DNA from: Perkinsus olseni
Taxonomy: Eukaryota > Perkinsozoa > Perkinsida
NCBI GenBank assembly: GCA_013115125.1
Contig: JABANN010000073.1
Location: 16,875-80,874 of the forward strand
Direction of reading: 5' to 3'
Length of the DNA: 64,000 nt
Each line of letters opens with the position of its first letter. The first letter of the stretch is position 1. The notes beneath the pieces are model-generated. The model did not search any database. It had not been told where the DNA came from and was given only the letters and a program-made list of their open reading frames with translations. The position numbers and the translations under genes are program-made. This document shows, piece after piece, positions 44,196-56,689 of the stretch.

Positions 44196-47100
44196 TCACG
44201 GCTTAGCATCGGACCAGTTCGTGCCAGTAGCAATATCTACGTCTAGGTTAATCAACATTCGGTAATCAGGTTTTATATCGGCGAAGGGATGCTCCATGAG
44301 ATCTCGTACAATAGGAACGGCCTCGGCAGCATTCTCCTCCGGCCCTTCAAGAATCACTTCGTCATGTACCTGTGGATCAGAGTGACGAGATAAACGAGGA
44401 TGTCGACTAGCTCACTTGCATCACTATCCGGAACCCCATACGCCGTAGTCTCTCATCCCGATCGACCCGGAGCATGGCCATCATGGCGATGTCGGCTGCC
44501 GAGCCTTGGATGACGAAATTTACAGCTGCACGCTCGGACCTCCCCGAATACCTGAGGAGGATCGGCATTCGCGTTAACTACAGGCCCAACCGTATAGGGC
44601 TCGATCGTTTGAATACTCTACTTTCGCAGCTTATGCTTGATGTGAGGGAACCTCCGGTGGCGGCCGAGTATGGAGGTGGCATGCTGGGTCTCCCGCGCTT
44701 GCTGAACGATCTGACAAGGAGCCTACGGAGACTGAACAGCATGGCTGATCACACCTCTGCCTTCCACCGTTCCACTCCCTGCTTGGCATTATTCCACCGC
44801 CTGAACATGTCCCTAACCTCAGTGACAGGCAAGTCCATCTCCTCTGCTAGACTTCTCTCCGTTTTTCCATAGGCTATGGAGAAGTTCATCACCTGTGTTT
44901 TGAAAATGATGCGCACATATAGGTGAGAAAAGCATCTCCGACCTTGGCACGCTGACGTTGATTCGAGAACTTGCTTTTGACACTGGGGACGCCTGGATGA
45001 GCTTTGGCATCATCGATAACAACCTTAACACGAGTTCAATAGCATTCTGCCGGCCGTTAGCCGTGACCTACCGATCCATTAGCGACCGCCTCCGCCACCT
45101 CAGGGAACAGGTCCACAGCGCACTGTGAGTGGATATCACCACCCTCATTCAGTTGCCTTATCATAGCCTCGCATTTTGACATATGGGCCAACACTCTCAG
45201 TTCCAGCTGCGAGTAGTCTCCAACGATCAGTGTGTTCCCTGGGCGAGCGCTGAATGCCTTCCTGACGGAGTAGAGGTCGTTGTGAGCGCTCGGAGGGTTC
45301 TGCAAGTTCGGCTTCCGACAGCACAGGCGCCCTGACAGTATCACAAATCTCCGCTAAGGTCGAGCTGCAAGCAAGCGATTCGCATGCTAATCTAGCGCCA
45401 GGTCGAATTGCCCAGGAATCACCAGTCGTTGTGTCCAGTGCCAGACTAGGATGGATCCTCCCGAACCCCTCCTCGCCGTCCTTTATTCTCTCTATCAACG
45501 GCGATAGGACCGACGTTATTGCCGCGGATATCCTGATACACCGCTGAAGATGCCATAGTAGACGACATACCTAGCAAGAGATAAAGATGCGCACGCGCAC
45601 GTATGGTTTAGGCGTACGCTCGCAGCATGCTCATGGCCGCGGATCGGTTCCAACTGGTGGTAAGCATGGCCGTAAATGCCCTTGTAAGGGTCGCCAGCGA
45701 AAGCTCTTAGAATAGCTGACTCGACCTGGGGGAGCGGATGGACAACGATGTTGCAGGATGACCGTTGCTCGGAAGAAGCATCCGCAGGGCAGGCTCACTT
45801 TAGGCCATCCGCTGGGGGCGTAGTTGCTGAGCCTCTCTCTACCGTAGATATAGGCTATTGGCTCGAGGCTGAGCCCTCGGATCAGAAAGCGTTGCTTAGA
45901 CGACGATGGGGAAATGGGAAACTCCATGAAGGGCGGAACCCATTCCGCCTGTTCTCCTGATTTGACTCGACGAGCGACCCATCGCAAACGGTCTGCCTCG
46001 TCCGGGTTCCCGAAGAGAAGCTGCCGTATTTGTCTGGCTGATCTCGGGTTGATGAACTCCGCCTGCGGGTTCAGCGGCCGACCTCGGCGATCTGATCATG
46101 AATCAAGCTTCCCGTCGGAAATTGTGCATCCATATGAGCCAAACTCCGAGAAACCAGTGGTCACGCTGCAGACGGATCAACGCGAACAGAGCATTCCTTT
46201 CCTCAGATGCCACTCGCAGCCGCATAAGTGAGGGCAGTGAGCGACTCGCCAATATGAACGGACCTGTTAATGATTGGGCTAACGTCCGGAAGGCGTCTTT
46301 GTGATGCTCGAGATCTCCCTGGGCTGCGGTCAGCTGGTGCAACAGATACTCTCTGTTAGCTCCGAAACCTCGACGTTCGATCTCGACCAGGAGCTCGGTG
46401 AAATGGCGATAGAACTTCACCGCGAATTCAGACATGGACAAGCCAGTGTACCTAACCAGCATCCATTCGACATTCATATGGCTTCAGTGACATATTCTTC
46501 ATAGAAGTACGACGGGCACCTCGTAGAAGTAAGCATATTGAAAACAATCATTGTTCCAGGTACTCAATGGTGTCACGCAGTTTCCCTATAAGAGCCTCGC
46601 ACAGAGAAACTGGCACAAACCAGTGCCAGCTGCACAAACTACTCTTACTCGAGCATGAGAGAAAGCACTTGTGCACTGAAAGTTGAAAGGGAGGATTTAC
46701 ATCTCAGGATTCTTCAGTCCGTTCAAAGTTATCGCACTCCCCCGGATCTTGTGTTCAAGAGGTTCCTTCCACAACTCTGTACACCATTCTTGACCTCGCA
46801 AGGTATCGGTGAGGCGCTGAGGAAGAGCTCAGCTAAGAAGCACGCGCTCAGAGGATTCATCGGGGCCTCTTACACGATAGAGCATGAACGTAAAATAGGC
46901 GTCATCGGCTGCGTACTTCAACCATTCGCCAAATTTCTCTTCGCTGCAGTGAGCTTCCAGGCCGCCAATACCAAGTTTGCCGGCGAACCTAGACGGGAGA
47001 ACATAGGCTGGTTACTCCCGGTGCAAATCACTACTTCTCCTTATACGACGGAGGTTCTTTCGGTGCGATGCCGAACAAGCTAACTAGTCGCTTGAGCTGG

Positions 47101-48833
47101 TAGCCTTTCCCGGGCCCCGTATGTTGTTCGCAATCTGAAGAAGCATGTGACAGAGCGAGATGTGTGGAGCGGCATGCTACCGACAGAAAGCGGCTCAAGT
47201 GCAGCGGATTCACCGTTGACCGGCGGGCCCAAGATATCTCCGCCATCGTCGATGAGGGCGTCCTTGGAAGCTGGTTTGCTCTTCCGCAGAGGTACTGCTG
47301 GCTTGTCGGGCTTGACCTAGCATCAGATCCATCCCTTGAAGCCCTACTGAAAACGCGCATTCAGCAGATCGAAGAACCCGCGACTGTCACAGAAGCTTCC
47401 TGTCACCGCTTAACTCAAATGCGGAGTCGAAAAAAGCCACAAAATCATCAGCGGGTCGCTCGAGACCAACTCGAGACAGCTACGCCGATACGAACTCACC
47501 TGATCCTCCCAGCTGCTGAGGCTGGAATCGAAGAGGCGGGCTAGGTATCTAGTGTCTGCCTCCAGGCCTCGCACGGTTATGCCGTGCCCATAGAGTATAT
47601 GAGCATCGGTAGCGAAGTTATGAAAGACCTTCTTCCTGAGATGCGCCGAGACACTGGAAAAGCTCAAGTGCTTTGTTGATCAGAATATCAACAACGGCGT
47701 ACTACGTCTTAGTGTAACGATCTACCGACACTCCTGCGACTTCTTCTGCTCTCTGTGTCTACTCTGAACTTACTTATTAGGATTCTCAAAATAGGTTCTA
47801 AACAGGTCTAGTATTTGTCTGCTGGGCCCCTTGCAGTCGACGAAGAGCAATGGTCCAGCACCAAAGTCGAGCTTGCCGCCGCCAAAAGCCGTGAGGCAAA
47901 GTAACTGCAGACGTTGGAATCCCCATGCACGGCTCCCGCGGCCACTTTTACCTCTCCCGAACTGTGTGCAGGAGTGTTCCTACTCAGCTCAACGTTCCAG
48001 AATTCCGTGTCCCATGCTACTGGGCCTTGGTGGGACTCGAGAACCCGTACCTGTTCTCCGGTCCAGAGGTACTCTCCTCACGCTTGCTCACCGCCTCCAT
48101 TGCCTGCTCCTCATTAGTCACTAATGTGATGCCCTTAGGAGGCGAGTAACTCATTCGAAAGTCAGTTCCCTGATCAATCTGGAGAAAGGAGTTTCACGAC
48201 CGATTCTTCTGCGCGCGGTTGAGCCTGGTTACTTTCGCGAGTCTTTTCGTGAAGGTATCAGCCCTAACACGCTTCGGCTTCTGCCCGACTTCATCCACAC
48301 GGTCATTCTCTGACAGCTGAGCTTCCTCGTCTACATCCAGCTGCTCCTCACCACCAGTCAATATTGACATGGGTGGATGGCATAATACCTACGGGATCAC
48401 TCGTCGTCACTCCCCGGCAACTGGAAGCCTCGGCCAGCTCTAAATTCAGCATCATTCGTGCAGTCCAGGCACGCTATGTCCTCGCCCAGCCCGGTCACAC
48501 CATAATACGAACAGTGCGTCAAAAAAAACCGCGATATTACTACTTAGGACTCTACGCCGGCAAGCTCCCCTCCCACCGACTCCCTACTACCTCCTGCTTA
48601 TCAGCTTCCTTGCTGTTGTCGCTGACCACCGACACCCGCGGGGTGACAGCAGGTAGGTACCTCAGTACATCCTCTCTCTGAACCGCTGGTGATGCTGAAC
48701 CGAAACACCGTTGTAAACCGATCAGACAAGGGCGTTGGCGGCTCATCAGGGGTCGCACCGCCGGTACTGCGTATCGGAGCCGGTGGAAGAGCACATGACG
48801 AGACGCCCAGTGGGAGGGCCTCTGGACCCACAT
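44196..48833 (-). CDS. Plant/protist organellar DNA polymerase (POP, family A), presequence at N-terminus
   Basis: ATG at 48833 begins a basic, Arg/Ser-rich leader (MWVQRPSHWASRHVLFHRLR) of the kind that targets mitochondria. Then an acidic linker, the 3'-5' exonuclease with VAWDTEF (48003-48011), KVFHNFATDAHILYGHGI, DTRYLARLFDSSL and YAADDAYFT (47.9-46.9 kb). The polymerase domain follows: LLVEIERRGFGANREYLL, FINPRSARQIRQLLFG, LQNPP, motif A GDYSQLELRVLAHM (about 45180-45222), fingers FSIAYGKTERSLAEEMDLP, TSILGRHRRFPHI, NFVIQGSAADIAMMAM, and motif C VHDEVILEGP (about 44350-44372). The stop is at 44196. The POP subgroup replicates mitochondrial and plastid DNA. Many introns; exon ends were not all fixed. 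The GRHRR box replaces the usual GRRR. Confidence 0.9.
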
Positions 48834-50196
48834 TAACCGCTGAAGGAACCCAATTTAGGAAACTAATTTATACAACCCAACAAGCCTCGATCGAGTGAAC
48901 GGGTAGTACGAACGAGCGCCAGAGGCAACTCTTCTTAAGGACTATCTCGATATCTGCCAGATTCAACGAGGAATTGGGAACAGTGGTCGAGACGAGCGTG
49001 TACTTTCTCCATCGTGGCGAAGAATGGCGTGGCTTTATCCATAAAGATGCCTAGTGAGATAGAGAACTTGAAGTAGCTAGTCAATCGACTATGACCAAGC
49101 AAAGAGTTGCCGTGCAAAGAATTGAGAGCTTACGTTCGTCGGCCTGCGATTGTTCTCGCTATAGCGGGGACAACCACATTGAAAAGGTGCAGTGCACGAG
49201 CGACTATGAGCTGCTTCAAGCAATCAGGCGAAATACTGATATCTCATCCAGAACGAGTTACTCACAGGAATCTTGTGAGAGCAAAATTGCCCACTCACTC
49301 CGAACGACGGGACGCTGAACTGAGTGAGGCAAGTGGGTTTATCAGTATTACCTCGCTAGTAGAAATCCCCCTGCAGAATTAAGGTGCTTTATGTAAGTTC
49401 TGTGGATCTCCCGTTCCAATTTCGGTTCCTCTCTGTCTGGCTTGTATCATCTCTGTGCCGTCCATTGATTTCAGCGGCGACTGTCACAGGGGTGCACTGT
49501 CATCTGGTGAGTCATCTATATTCTCCAGCTCAAAATTGGAGAGCTTGGAGCGGCATCCTATCGCGCGGACAGCACGCTAGTGATGACGCTAGTGGTCATT
49601 TAGAAAGGATCAACTGCATCAGGTTGAGACACCATAGCACCCATTACCGGCGAGCTTGCCCAGCTCCTGCTTCACGAGTCAGCTTCTCCAGCAGCTTCCA
49701 CAGACCCATGCTATCTCAGGGGCAAACGATCGCCAAAACACACAATACCGCGGATGCAAGCACGTTGCTTATATACATTAGTGGCTCACGGTGAGACGGA
49801 TCCTCTTCGTATGGTAAACGAAATGGTCGCCCGGTTTTATGCATAACTTCCCAGCTACGCCTCATGACAGACTCTGTCAGACAGAGATTACGTAGACCAT
49901 AGGCTGCAGCGAGACTTCGTCAGAGAGTCACTTGAGGTGACTCACTTCTAGTCATCGCAATGAAATTGATACCTCAGGGAGGGAAAACCCGCAACTCTGA
50001 AGGCGACGGTGACACCGAGACGCCAAGGCATTAACTGTGTTTCTTGAGAACTACTGTACGCAAAAACCAGCAGTCGATAGCAGGAAGCTTGTGTAATTAG
50101 AAAAGATAACAGTGCCGATTCTAAGGCGGCTCAGCGAGATGCATCATTGTCGAAACAGGGCTGTGGCTGTCGTGCAGCCCGGGAGCTTGCGTAGTC
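48834..50196. other. Unassigned 1.36-kb region
   Basis: Upstream of the polymerase start and downstream of the next minus-strand gene. Open frames are short and without motifs. It should contain the polymerase promoter; nothing else recognised. Confidence 0.4.
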
Positions 50197-51204
50197 TCAT
50201 TCCCACGTACAACCGAAAGCAGATAACGCCATTTTCCCCTCAGGTTGGACAGCGTGAGCAGTGTGGATGACTAAGTCTGCGCCGACGCTGAGGTGAGTTG
50301 GTGAAGCAACCCTCAATGTTGGATCCCCCTCTCTGACAAACCACTCCTCGTTGTGATACTCCAGGAGCACCAGAGATGACGTGCGAGTTGAGTCTGAAGT
50401 GGTCACCACTAGCATGAGCTCGGCTGTGAGGAGGCGGATGTGCAACACATGTTCTAAGAAGAAGGTGGCTATTGGGAATTGACTCCAAGTCTCCTCCCGC
50501 GGAATTGAGGAGGAGTGGCCCAGTAAACCGAGCCGCACCTTCACTACCGAGTAACCCGCGATCACCGCAAAAGTGAAGACGCAGTTGGCTTCGTCACTCG
50601 CCACGAAATCATGCAGCTTCCTAGCAGTTACCCTTCGCTCCGATGTCCACAGCAAAAGTTGATGACTAGACTTCCGCTTCTCGTCAATTTCGACCATGGC
50701 GAGAGAGACCCTGCCGTCTTCCAACAGGCAGCAAATGAACACCTTTCCTCTACAGCAACTCAACCTACTAGAGAACCCAACGTCGCCGATACGGACGGTG
50801 GTGGCCCGAGGCACTTCGCTGGCTAAGTCGAGGACGAGAAGAAAATCCCTGTTCGAGTCGTACACGTACAGCTGATCTACCGACGGGTCGTAGTTGTATT
50901 GGGCCCGCCGGGGGAGGCAAATCGGCAACTCGAAGGACTCGGTGGCTCCAACATCGGATACGAAAGCACGCTCGTCTGCCTCTGAGGAAACACTCATCAC
51001 GCGGCTCTTCCGATAAAATATAAACTGGATTTGGCGGCTCGTGTCAGCGAGTTGAACGGACAGCTCAGTGAGTTGAGGGGCCCTAGGCTTCAGGAACTTC
51101 GAGATTTCCATGAGAAGCTCTTCCAGCCGGCCGCTGAGGTCCGATCGCTCCCATAGCTGTTCCAAGGCTGCCACGTTGAGTGCGAGGGAATGAGAACAAT
51201 CCAT
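50197..51204 (-). CDS. Hypothetical 335-aa protein, single exon
   Basis: Uninterrupted frame. The first ATG is at 51204 (the frame is open six codons further to a TTG). It starts with a helical segment (LEQLWERSDLSGRLEELL), then alternating hydrophobic strands with repeated 'x-L-x-V-Y-D'-like patterns (DQLYVYDSNRDFLLVLDLA, KVFICCLLEDGRVSLAMVEI, CVFTFAVIAGYSVVKVRLG). This strand-rich pattern suggests a beta-propeller or related beta domain, but no WD or Kelch signature is clear. It is one of few intron-free genes in the window. Function unknown. Confidence 0.65.
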   Translation of the reverse strand: MDCSHSLALNVAALEQLWERSDLSGRLEELLMEISKFLKPRAPQLTELSVQLADTSRQIQFIFYRKSRVMSVSSEADERAFVSDVGATESFELPICLPRRAQYNYDPSVDQLYVYDSNRDFLLVLDLASEVPRATTVRIGDVGFSSRLSCCRGKVFICCLLEDGRVSLAMVEIDEKRKSSHQLLLWTSERRVTARKLHDFVASDEANCVFTFAVIAGYSVVKVRLGLLGHSSSIPREETWSQFPIATFFLEHVLHIRLLTAELMLVVTTSDSTRTSSLVLLEYHNEEWFVREGDPTLRVASPTHLSVGADLVIHTAHAVQPEGKMALSAFGCTWE

Positions 51205-51844
51205 GAAAACTAAAAATACCAAGTAAAAAGAGCCAGTGTGTGGTCTTCTCTCTCCACAGCAGCACGTTGCGTCTCCTCCAAGGGCCGCCGTCTCCGCGAT
51301 GCGACAGGCTGTGACGCCAGCAGGCGTCGCGCGCCTCTACCAGAAGCCAGCAAGGTGTACTGATCAGAGGTACCAGCCGAGCTACTGTGTTGAAACTACT
51401 CACGAAACACCGATGACAAAGCATATACCGCGGCTATCATGGGCAATGTGAAGGCTATCTGCGTCCGAACGTGTCAATGATTGTCAGGGATACGCGAAGT
51501 TTTCAACCGCAACGTAGAACCGGAGACGCGATTTGAACTTCTGAGTGTGATATAAATATACTATTCATATGGAGCGCACGAACCGAAATACGCATTCTTT
51601 TAAGTCCCCATCTCTCAGAAGAAACAGATGGCATTCTTTTCATCTACGGTGATGAAAACGGACTAACTATATCGTATGACGACAAACCTGTGGCATAGAA
51701 ACGATCAGGCAAAAATCTCGGACATAGAACACAGCACTGTTATCTTCGGGTATCACCAATCATAAGATGCCATTTACGGCAGGAACACTACGGTAGCAAT
51801 AGACGTAATCAACTGGCGGTAACCGCTCACAGGAGCGTTTTCCA
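51205..51844. other. Intergenic region
   Basis: Between the start of the single-exon gene and the stop of the SET gene on the same strand. No gene recognised. Confidence 0.5.
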
Positions 51845-54692
51845 TCAATCGTGCCCTGTTGTGCCCCGGACGAGAGCCTCAGCCTTGTCGCGCCACGCGA
51901 TGGCAGCCTCCAACTCCTGTCGAACGACATCGAGTAATTTGGAACTTAGCGGGTCGCTGTCGGCTTCCATTGCGGTAATGTCCACCTAGGAAGTCAGATG
52001 CTGTAGCAGCAAACCATGAGTCGCAATACCGAAGCCAGTCTCCGGTTGATCTCGTCCACCCTTTTTTGGAGACTCGAGGTAATCGACTGGAGAGCCTACA
52101 GTACAACAAGCGAGATCGGCTTCACTTCGTTGCTCGCGATTCCAGCGTCCGCAACCGAGGCCGACTTACTCGTGCGTCAAGCGAGCTCAACTCCGAGGGG
52201 AGATGATCCAATGCACCAGAGGACCACAGCTGCTTCAGATGCGACGTGTCGCTCTCGGTTGCGTACCTTCAGAGGCTCGTTTAACAACCGAGTGGCAGCC
52301 GAATGGCGCGGTAGGAGGGTTCACCCCGATAGTCCTACTGTGCGCAGCGGCTACACTTCACCATTCGATCCCAGTCAGAATCCAGACCTGAATAAAACAC
52401 ACGCAAGCATCAAAAATAGTAAGCCGCAATGGAGTGCATCACAGGTTCGCTATCTCTTACCGATGACAAATGGATCTCGGCACTTCGAGAACTGAGGTTC
52501 TTCCATCCAGGACTCCCTCTCGCTGCCTGACTTGCTGAAGTTCAGTTGAATAGGGTAACTGAACTCTCGCGTGAATAACAGCTCTTCTAAGCGTCAGCGG
52601 ACGCCCAAGAGGCGATCCACCACCGAACAGTATGCGACTACGCCACTAGCGAGATGGGGCGCCTCCCTCCCAACACACCCCAGATGGTTCCCTGGGATTG
52701 TGAAACCGCCGTAAATCAGGAACTGCAACTTACTCTTCAAACCATAGTCCATGGTGAGCTCTTCACCTGACACCGGAGGCATGGTCCTAAGTCTGATCGA
52801 GGCTGGAAAACCGACCTTTCCGTATGAACCGCCGAGCTCGGACCAAGCATCCCTCATGACTACACTCGGGATCCTGCAGAGAGATATGAGTTGTGTCAAC
52901 CACAACTTGTGGCTATCGAGGGCTCCTAGGGCAGAGACTAAGAGCCCTGATTCAATCGAATGCTCGCAAGCAGACCCTTTCCCTAGAATGTCCCGCCCAG
53001 AGGGCAAGACCCGGGCTGCACCGCAACTTCAGCTCAGGTTGCGAGAAGACCCAGATGAACAACCCTAGGGCGCCACGGCGCGGAAAAAGAGAGCCGAACG
53101 TCAACTCCTTCGAAGAAGTTGCCCCCCCCCTCACTACAACGCACTTGCAAATTGCAGTCGTCGACCGCAGTGTTCAGCAGCGAGACGCCAGGCAACAGCA
53201 ATACCAGGTCGCGCTCAGCACCCGTTGCTTCCTTCACTCTAGCCACACCGGTGCGCGACAGAATGACGCCCCAGGCCCACCTGACAGCAAGAAGCGGAGT
53301 CATATCGTTCCGCAGGAACTGCACCACCTGCCTACCTCGCTAGAGTTTCAATATGCAGTTGTGCCGCCTCAGACTCCATGCTCTCTATTCCAAACATGGA
53401 AGGCATCACAGCGGCCAGGCTCCGACAGGTAACGAGGAACTTCTCCAGTCTGGAGAAGGCGGTCAGTTACTAACGATAGGTCAGTCGAAGCATCACCGGC
53501 GAAGCTCTTCTCGCGCTGGTCCGAAGAGAAGCGCACTCTGGTTGGTGTTGAACCTCACAATCGAGTCGAAGCTATCCGGGAGAGAGTTGAACCATTGCTT
53601 CAGCATCTCCTTATCCGGAACTCGAGACTTGCCAAGACGATTGTTCAGCCACCCTACAGAGACGAATATGCCCATCACGGCGCGCGCGAGTCGACGAATG
53701 TAGAACAAAGTCAGCTGAACCGACGCCGGCATGACAACAACCTGGCGACCCACCTTTAGTATCATTAGAGCTCAATGCGGTGACCTCATACAGGAGGCCG
53801 AGCCCCATTCCAACTCGTTGCACCTCCGGAGGAGCCTAAAGACAGATAGCTCCACTCCTGCAGCTCTTTAAGTCGTGTTGTTTACCCTTTGCAATCGGGA
53901 AATGCCAATTACGGATGCAATTGCGGTGGGGATATCTGATAGACCGTCAAGTCGCTCCCAGGACAGAAACACGTGGAGCTTACCGTCTTGCGAATACCAC
54001 GCCGTCCTTGGTATCCGCATCACAACATCACCCTTGGCGAATTTCTTCCGAGCAAACAAGCCTCGTTCTTCCCCGCCGAGGCCAGGTACCGACTTCACCC
54101 TCGCGCCGACATACCCTCCGTAGGTATCCGATCGCAGAGTGTTCAGCAGCGCCTGCGAAAGCTGCATGACAAGAATTATGACAGAGAAAACGCGGGGCCC
54201 AGCGGTAGCTGGGAGTGAAAGTTACCCTTGCCAGATAGGGAAGCGTTACCTTAGAAGACTCGAATGGGCCGCTGGCGAAATCCTCCGCAATCCGGCGCGC
54301 AGTCACTACGCAAAGAGAGCAGCACAGTCATCAACAGCCTCGTCGTTACGGAGGACCCCGTCAAAATAGCAAGCTCAGGAAGCGAACCTCGGCTCCGTGT
54401 GAGAACTCACACTCATACGAAGTCTTTCAGCCGCGCATCTTATAGTGAGCTTCCCCGACACACTAACCATCGTTCAGCGCTCCAGTCACACGGAAGCCGA
54501 TGCATTATCACCATTGGTCCAATCCAGTATCGCCTCTCTGGAGATGTCACCAGGACTCGCTGAGCTCTTATCGTCTGGCGTCAGCGCGTTTTCTCGCAGG
54601 TCAACCAACCAGGAACCCAGCATGATACCTGCGACTGCTACTATTGCTGCAGCGTATATCCTGAACAACCGAAGTGCGATACAAATCGTCAT
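51845..54692 (-). CDS. SET-domain methyltransferase (SETD3/SETD6/RLSMT type), membrane-anchored
   Basis: ATG at 54692 starts a short N-terminal anchor (LRLFRIYAAAIVAVAGIMLG), then an acidic stretch. The SET core follows over several exons: GARVKSVPGLGGEERGLFAR, FAKGDVVMRIPRTAW, WFNSLPDSFDSIVRF, RWAWGVILSRTGVARVKE, LVLLLPGVSLLNTAVDD (the D-x-x-N-H site, here LLNTAVDD), and GEELTMDYGLKSKLQFLIYG with GGFTIPGN. Downstream exons code a helical C-terminus (QKRVDEINRRLASVLRL, AIAWRDKAEAL), matching the Rubisco-LSMT substrate-binding domain, with TGA at 51845. The family methylates Lys or His in non-histone proteins such as actin or ribosomal proteins. The membrane anchor is unusual. The usual DMxNH box is degenerate here (SLLNT). 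Exon junctions 51.9-52.7 kb are approximate. Confidence 0.8.
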
Positions 54693-54873
54693 TTCTAGAC
54701 GATGATGAATGTACGGGTTGTAAATGTGTCGGCAATTCCCATCTCCTGCTCTCCTAATTCGCGACTAACTCAGTTACGAACGGCTCACTTCATGCCAGCG
54801 CAGCAGAGTTGCACGCGGCGAGGATAGAAACACTACAGGCGCTGTCCATCTCAATGAGAAATTCCCAAGCCCG

Positions 54874-56361
54874 TCATTGCTGTCGACTAAATCCGTCCCC
54901 ATGAAACTTACCACCAGTTAGGCGAGGCGAGCCAACTGCGAGCTGCTTTTCGAGCAGAGTTTTGCCGACTGGCGGCGGCCATACACAATCGATAAGGAGA
55001 AAAACTCAGAGGAGGAGCACCTTGCGAAGATCTACCGAACGATCCAATCTCAATTCCGCAATTTCAGGCGGCATAACGTGCATCCAAAGCAGAGCAGAGT
55101 TGAAGCAACAGCGGACAGGCTACGCACACTCGCCAGCAATCCCGCGGAGGGAGAGGTAACACCAACGCGAGCGCCCACAGTGATGCCCCACCAACTAAAC
55201 GCGACCGTTTGAGACAGCATCAGTGACGAGCATGGAAGACCTTTACCCAGCCTGACAGCAACATGCAAATGATCTGCATCCTGCTGCGAAATGATGCCTT
55301 GCAGCTACTCAACTTGCCGCTCCGAAGCTTCGAGCGCGTTAACGCGAACTACCAATGCAGCAGACTGAGCGAGCCGTAGACCCCACCCGTGTCTCATCCT
55401 CCAGCAGACTAATTGTTCGCGATAGGTCGACCTGCACAACTTGCGACTAGAGCCTCACCGATCAGTAGAATGCAATGAATCGTTTGCGCCCAGCTTGGGC
55501 CCAAGGCATCGAAGATGGGCTAGCAGTGAATATCTCAGGATGGGCAGACTAAAACAGTTGTCGAGGACAACCGGGGCTCTGGATTCATAACCATTTCCAA
55601 CCCTTCGTTCGCGCCACTTACCACCATCAACTGCAAACTGGTGTTGTCCGCCTTTAATTGCTGAACTTGCGATAATAGCCTCTTATTCTCGTTGCGCTGA
55701 CTCCTCATAAAGGAGCGTTCGAGTCCATCGAAGAACTCGTCATAGCCTAAGGAAGCCGCTCGGACAAAAGACGAGCTCCTTTGCTAACCGTAACTTGATT
55801 CGGCCACATCCAACGTCGCCGACGCGGATACCAAATATGACGGTTAAACACTCACTCGCAAGGATATCTTCCTTGACCCGCTCTATGCAGCGCCTTTCTT
55901 CTTCGCTTAACGAAGCACGATCTGACTTCTGTTCATTCATCTCAGTTTCCTGACCCCGCAGGACGGCGAGTTCTTTCCGGGCTGTGAGAACCTCGATAAG
56001 CAGTGAAGCTGCTCGCGAATAAAGTCGCACAGACAGAGTCCCTAACAGACTCCAGTCGAAACCACCTCAGTCTCTACGGTGCGCTGCAGGTCTCGTATCT
56101 TTTGCTTTAGCCCTGAAGAAACGAACTATGGCTCACGATCGGCGATTTCAACGTGCCACACTACAGAAATCACTCCCACCATAGCTCGCTGGACCGTGCG
56201 ACACCATGCGGTTTCCCGGGAGGGACCACTTCCGCTTCTGAAAACTCACCTATACTGCGTGCCTCTCCCTCCGGGGTCGCTTCGTCAACTGCATCACTAA
56301 TGCCTTCTATCTGAGGCACCAGCGACGTCTGGCCCTTCAACGAAGGCGGACTGAATGACAT
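54874..56361 (-). CDS. Hypothetical coiled-coil protein
   Basis: ATG at 56361 (MSFSPPSLKGQTSLVPQIEG), donor GTGAGT about 110 bases later. Following exons are heptad-rich: LKQKIRDLQRTVETE, ARKELAVLRGQETEMNEQKS, SEEERRCIERVKEDILA, FMRSQRNENKRLLSQVQQLK, LSRTISLLEDETR, LVVRVNALEASERQVE and PEIAELRLDRSVDLRK. The last exon reads QLAVGSPRLTGGKF to a TGA at 54874. Long coiled coil with no other domain. It is divergent in sequence from neighbours, and precise junctions were not all checked. Confidence 0.6.
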
Positions 56362-56689
56362 CCTAGGCAGCACAACTAGAGAAATCCTTCCGTTCCGCTT
56401 CTCTAGAACTCAACACCATATGGTTCTGTCTGGAAAGGAATCCGGTAGGCGTGCTCCTCATGATTAAGTGGGACTACCACACGATCGGGTCTGGGAACCA
56501 CTTGTCGACAAGGCGCCTAGCCGAGAACATAACCTGCAAACAGCCGGAGAGGGCCTGATCCCTCCGGTTCAGGGAGACTCCACTTATTAGACCGCAGTCC
56601 GCGGTCCAGTGAGTCCGATTGTGCTACGATTGTGGTTGCCATTCGATGAGTTGCAGTGAGTGGGAATGAATCGGTTGCAGAGCGAGATC

